Source: Buchnera aphidicola (Melaphis rhois) | GTDB lineage: Bacteria; Pseudomonadota; Gammaproteobacteria; Enterobacterales; Enterobacteriaceae | Direction of reading: 5' to 3' | Assembly (NCBI RefSeq): GCF_005080745.1 | Contig: NZ_CP033004.1 | Location: 326,404-364,292, forward strand | Length of the DNA: 37,889 nucleotides | Part shown: positions 36,747 through 37,889 of the stretch, in pieces | How positions within the stretch are numbered: the stretch's first letter is position 1 | How the letters are laid out: every line of letters begins with the position of its first letter | The notes under the pieces: generated by a model | What the model was told of the DNA's origin: nothing | Database searches by the model: none | The model's input: only the letters and a program-made list of their open reading frames with translations | Position numbers and translations under genes: made by a program

Positions 36747-37151
36747 ATGTTAAATAAACTAAATAAAGAATTCAATTTTAACAGATATGCATTAAATTTA
36801 CGTGCATACAGGCAAGAATTATTAGCATCTAACATTGCCAATAGCGACACACCAAATTATAAATCGTTAGATATCAATTTTTCTAAGATATTACAATCAT
36901 TATTGAAACAAAATTACCGTAATAACAAAAATGACTTAACTATAACTTCTAATAAGCATATTTCTATTTCAAATGATGATATATCAGATAATTATCATAA
37001 AATAATAGAAAAAAATTATATTTTCAGCGATAATAAAGTAAATGTAGATGCTGAAAAGATAAATTTCGTAAACAATAGTTTACTATATCAAATGGAAATT
37101 GCATTTATAAATAACAAGTTTAAAACTTTCATGAGTGTACTAAAAGGATAA
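36747..37151 (+). CDS. flgB: Flagellar basal-body proximal rod protein FlgB
   Basis: FlgB forms part of the proximal rod on the FliE/MS-ring base. It has 134 residues against 138 in E. coli. The N-terminal rod motif ALNLRAYRQELLASNIANSDTPNYK (about 16-40) is diagnostic. The middle is Asn-rich and diverged, and the C-terminal coiled segment NNSLLYQMEIAFINNKFKTFMSVLKG is typical of rod proteins. There is no strong Shine-Dalgarno before the ATG. flgC starts 3 nt after its stop. Buchnera carries many basal-body structures without a working filament, so a role in export or attachment is discussed; that is outside the sequence evidence. Confidence 0.95.
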   Translation: MLNKLNKEFNFNRYALNLRAYRQELLASNIANSDTPNYKSLDINFSKILQSLLKQNYRNNKNDLTITSNKHISISNDDISDNYHKIIEKNYIFSDNKVNVDAEKINFVNNSLLYQMEIAFINNKFKTFMSVLKG

Positions 37152-37154
37152 TTC

Positions 37155-37565
37155 ATGTCTTTATTTAAAATATTCGACATTGCTGGTTCAGCAATGTCAG
37201 CACAATCCCAAAAAATGCAAGTACATGCAAGTAACCTAGCTAATTCTGATAGTTTGGTGAATAAAAATGGAAAGTTATATCCATATATATCAAAAAGAGT
37301 CGTTTTACAATTTGATAATTTTAAAGGATCAAAATCTGGTGGAGTCAAAGTAAAAGAAATAGTAGAAGATAAAATGCCATGCAGAGTTATATATGATCCA
37401 AATAGTCCTATCGCTAACTCTAAGGGATTTGCTAAAACTTCAAATGTAAATATAGTTTCTGAAACTATTAGTGCTATTTCGGCATCTAGAAATTATCAAG
37501 CTAATTTAGAAATTTTAAATACGATAAAATTTATGATTATGAAAACATTAACCATTGGGCAATAA
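37155..37565 (+). CDS. flgC: Flagellar basal-body proximal rod protein FlgC
   Basis: FlgC is the second proximal rod subunit. It has 136 residues against 134 in E. coli. The N-terminal block KIFDIAGSAMSAQSQKMQVHASNLANSDS and the C-terminal block NIVSETISAISASRNYQANLEILNTIK are those of the family, and it ends KTLTIGQ like E. coli KTLTLGQ. AAAGGA overlaps the flgB stop and lies 7 nt before its ATG, so it is translated together with flgB. In E. coli flgD-flgE-flgF-flgG follow; none is seen in the 324 nt left in the window. Confidence 0.96.
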   Translation: MSLFKIFDIAGSAMSAQSQKMQVHASNLANSDSLVNKNGKLYPYISKRVVLQFDNFKGSKSGGVKVKEIVEDKMPCRVIYDPNSPIANSKGFAKTSNVNIVSETISAISASRNYQANLEILNTIKFMIMKTLTIGQ

Positions 37566-37889
37566 ACCGAGTTTAAATATGTTTATGTACTTTAAAAGAA
37601 CTTTAAAGAAAATTTAACACAAGCATTTATAATATTACTTATTTTAAAATGTTCTATATAAATGATTCATATTATTAAAAAACACTATTAATAATTAATA
37701 AGATCAATATAATAAACATATTAGATTAAATGAAACTAAGTAAAAAAATTGAACTAATGGTAAATAATTATTTAATATGAAATGAAAGTTACTATAATAT
37801 TTATAATTCAGTATAATGAAATAAATAAAATATAATTTTAAAAAATAAATCACTGATTATAATTACATATTATTTATTAAATCAACATA
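37566..37889. other. 324-nt gene-free end of the window, position of flgD
   Basis: Stop codons are dense in all frames and no FlgD-like peptide is recognised. The stretch is among the most AT-rich in the window. Whether flgD or flgE starts further downstream cannot be told from here. Confidence 0.55.

Noticed and set aside
1..37889. Mobile elements, CRISPR arrays, prophage or defence genes
   Set aside because: Looked for repeated spacers, transposase or integrase motifs and foreign-looking composition; none found, as expected for an obligate endosymbiont.

Overview
The window looks like a piece of the chromosome of Buchnera aphidicola, the obligate aphid endosymbiont, or a very close relative. 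The DNA is extremely AT-rich. Almost every protein aligns nearly end to end with its Escherichia coli counterpart, and gene order keeps recognisable E. coli blocks with genes missing from them. Flagellar rod genes, min genes and glycolysis are retained. No transposase, phage gene, restriction system or CRISPR array is visible. The host lineage cannot be read from the sequence.

Layout. 1-3080: sucA (5' part outside the window) and sucB, ending at a shared terminator. 3098-8093: pal, gpmA, pfkA, glpF and tpiA. 8094-14989 (minus strand): lolA, serS, serC, aroA and rpsA in transcription order, with an empty stretch where E. coli has cmk. 15226-18524 (plus): trxB, infA, aspS. 18663-20193 (minus): znuC-znuB without znuA. 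20514-24963: mepM, pykA, zwf. 25501-29307 (plus): htpX, yoaE, tsaB. 29442-31231 (minus): minC-minD-minE. 31565-33036: rsmC, tRNA-Leu(UAA), tRNA-Cys(GCA), tRNA-Ser(UGA). 33051-37565: murJ, pyrC, flgA, flgB, flgC.

The genes are a slice of housekeeping. They cover lower glycolysis (pfkA, tpiA, gpmA, pykA), entry to the pentose phosphate pathway (zwf), 2-oxoglutarate dehydrogenase (sucAB, without sucCD beside it), serine/PLP and chorismate synthesis (serC, aroA), pyrimidines (pyrC), translation (rpsA, infA, aspS, serS, tsaB, rsmC, tRNAs), redox (trxB), division-site selection (minCDE), envelope upkeep (pal, lolA, mepM, murJ, htpX, znuBC, glpF) and the flagellar basal body (flgABC).

I see no new multi-gene system. 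The most interesting signal is at the start of rsmC: the conserved N-terminus is encoded from an ATG at 31565, but a run of ten A (31612-31621) puts it one base out of frame with the rest. A full product of about 337 residues needs slippage on the A tract, or a tract of eleven A. Other points of interest are a changed selectivity filter in GlpF, an orphan terminator between htpX and yoaE, znuBC without znuA, Pal without Tol genes nearby, a substituted loop 6 in TpiA, and empty DNA where flgD is expected. Several spacers of 280-720 nt sit where E. coli has genes and look like eroded gene sites.
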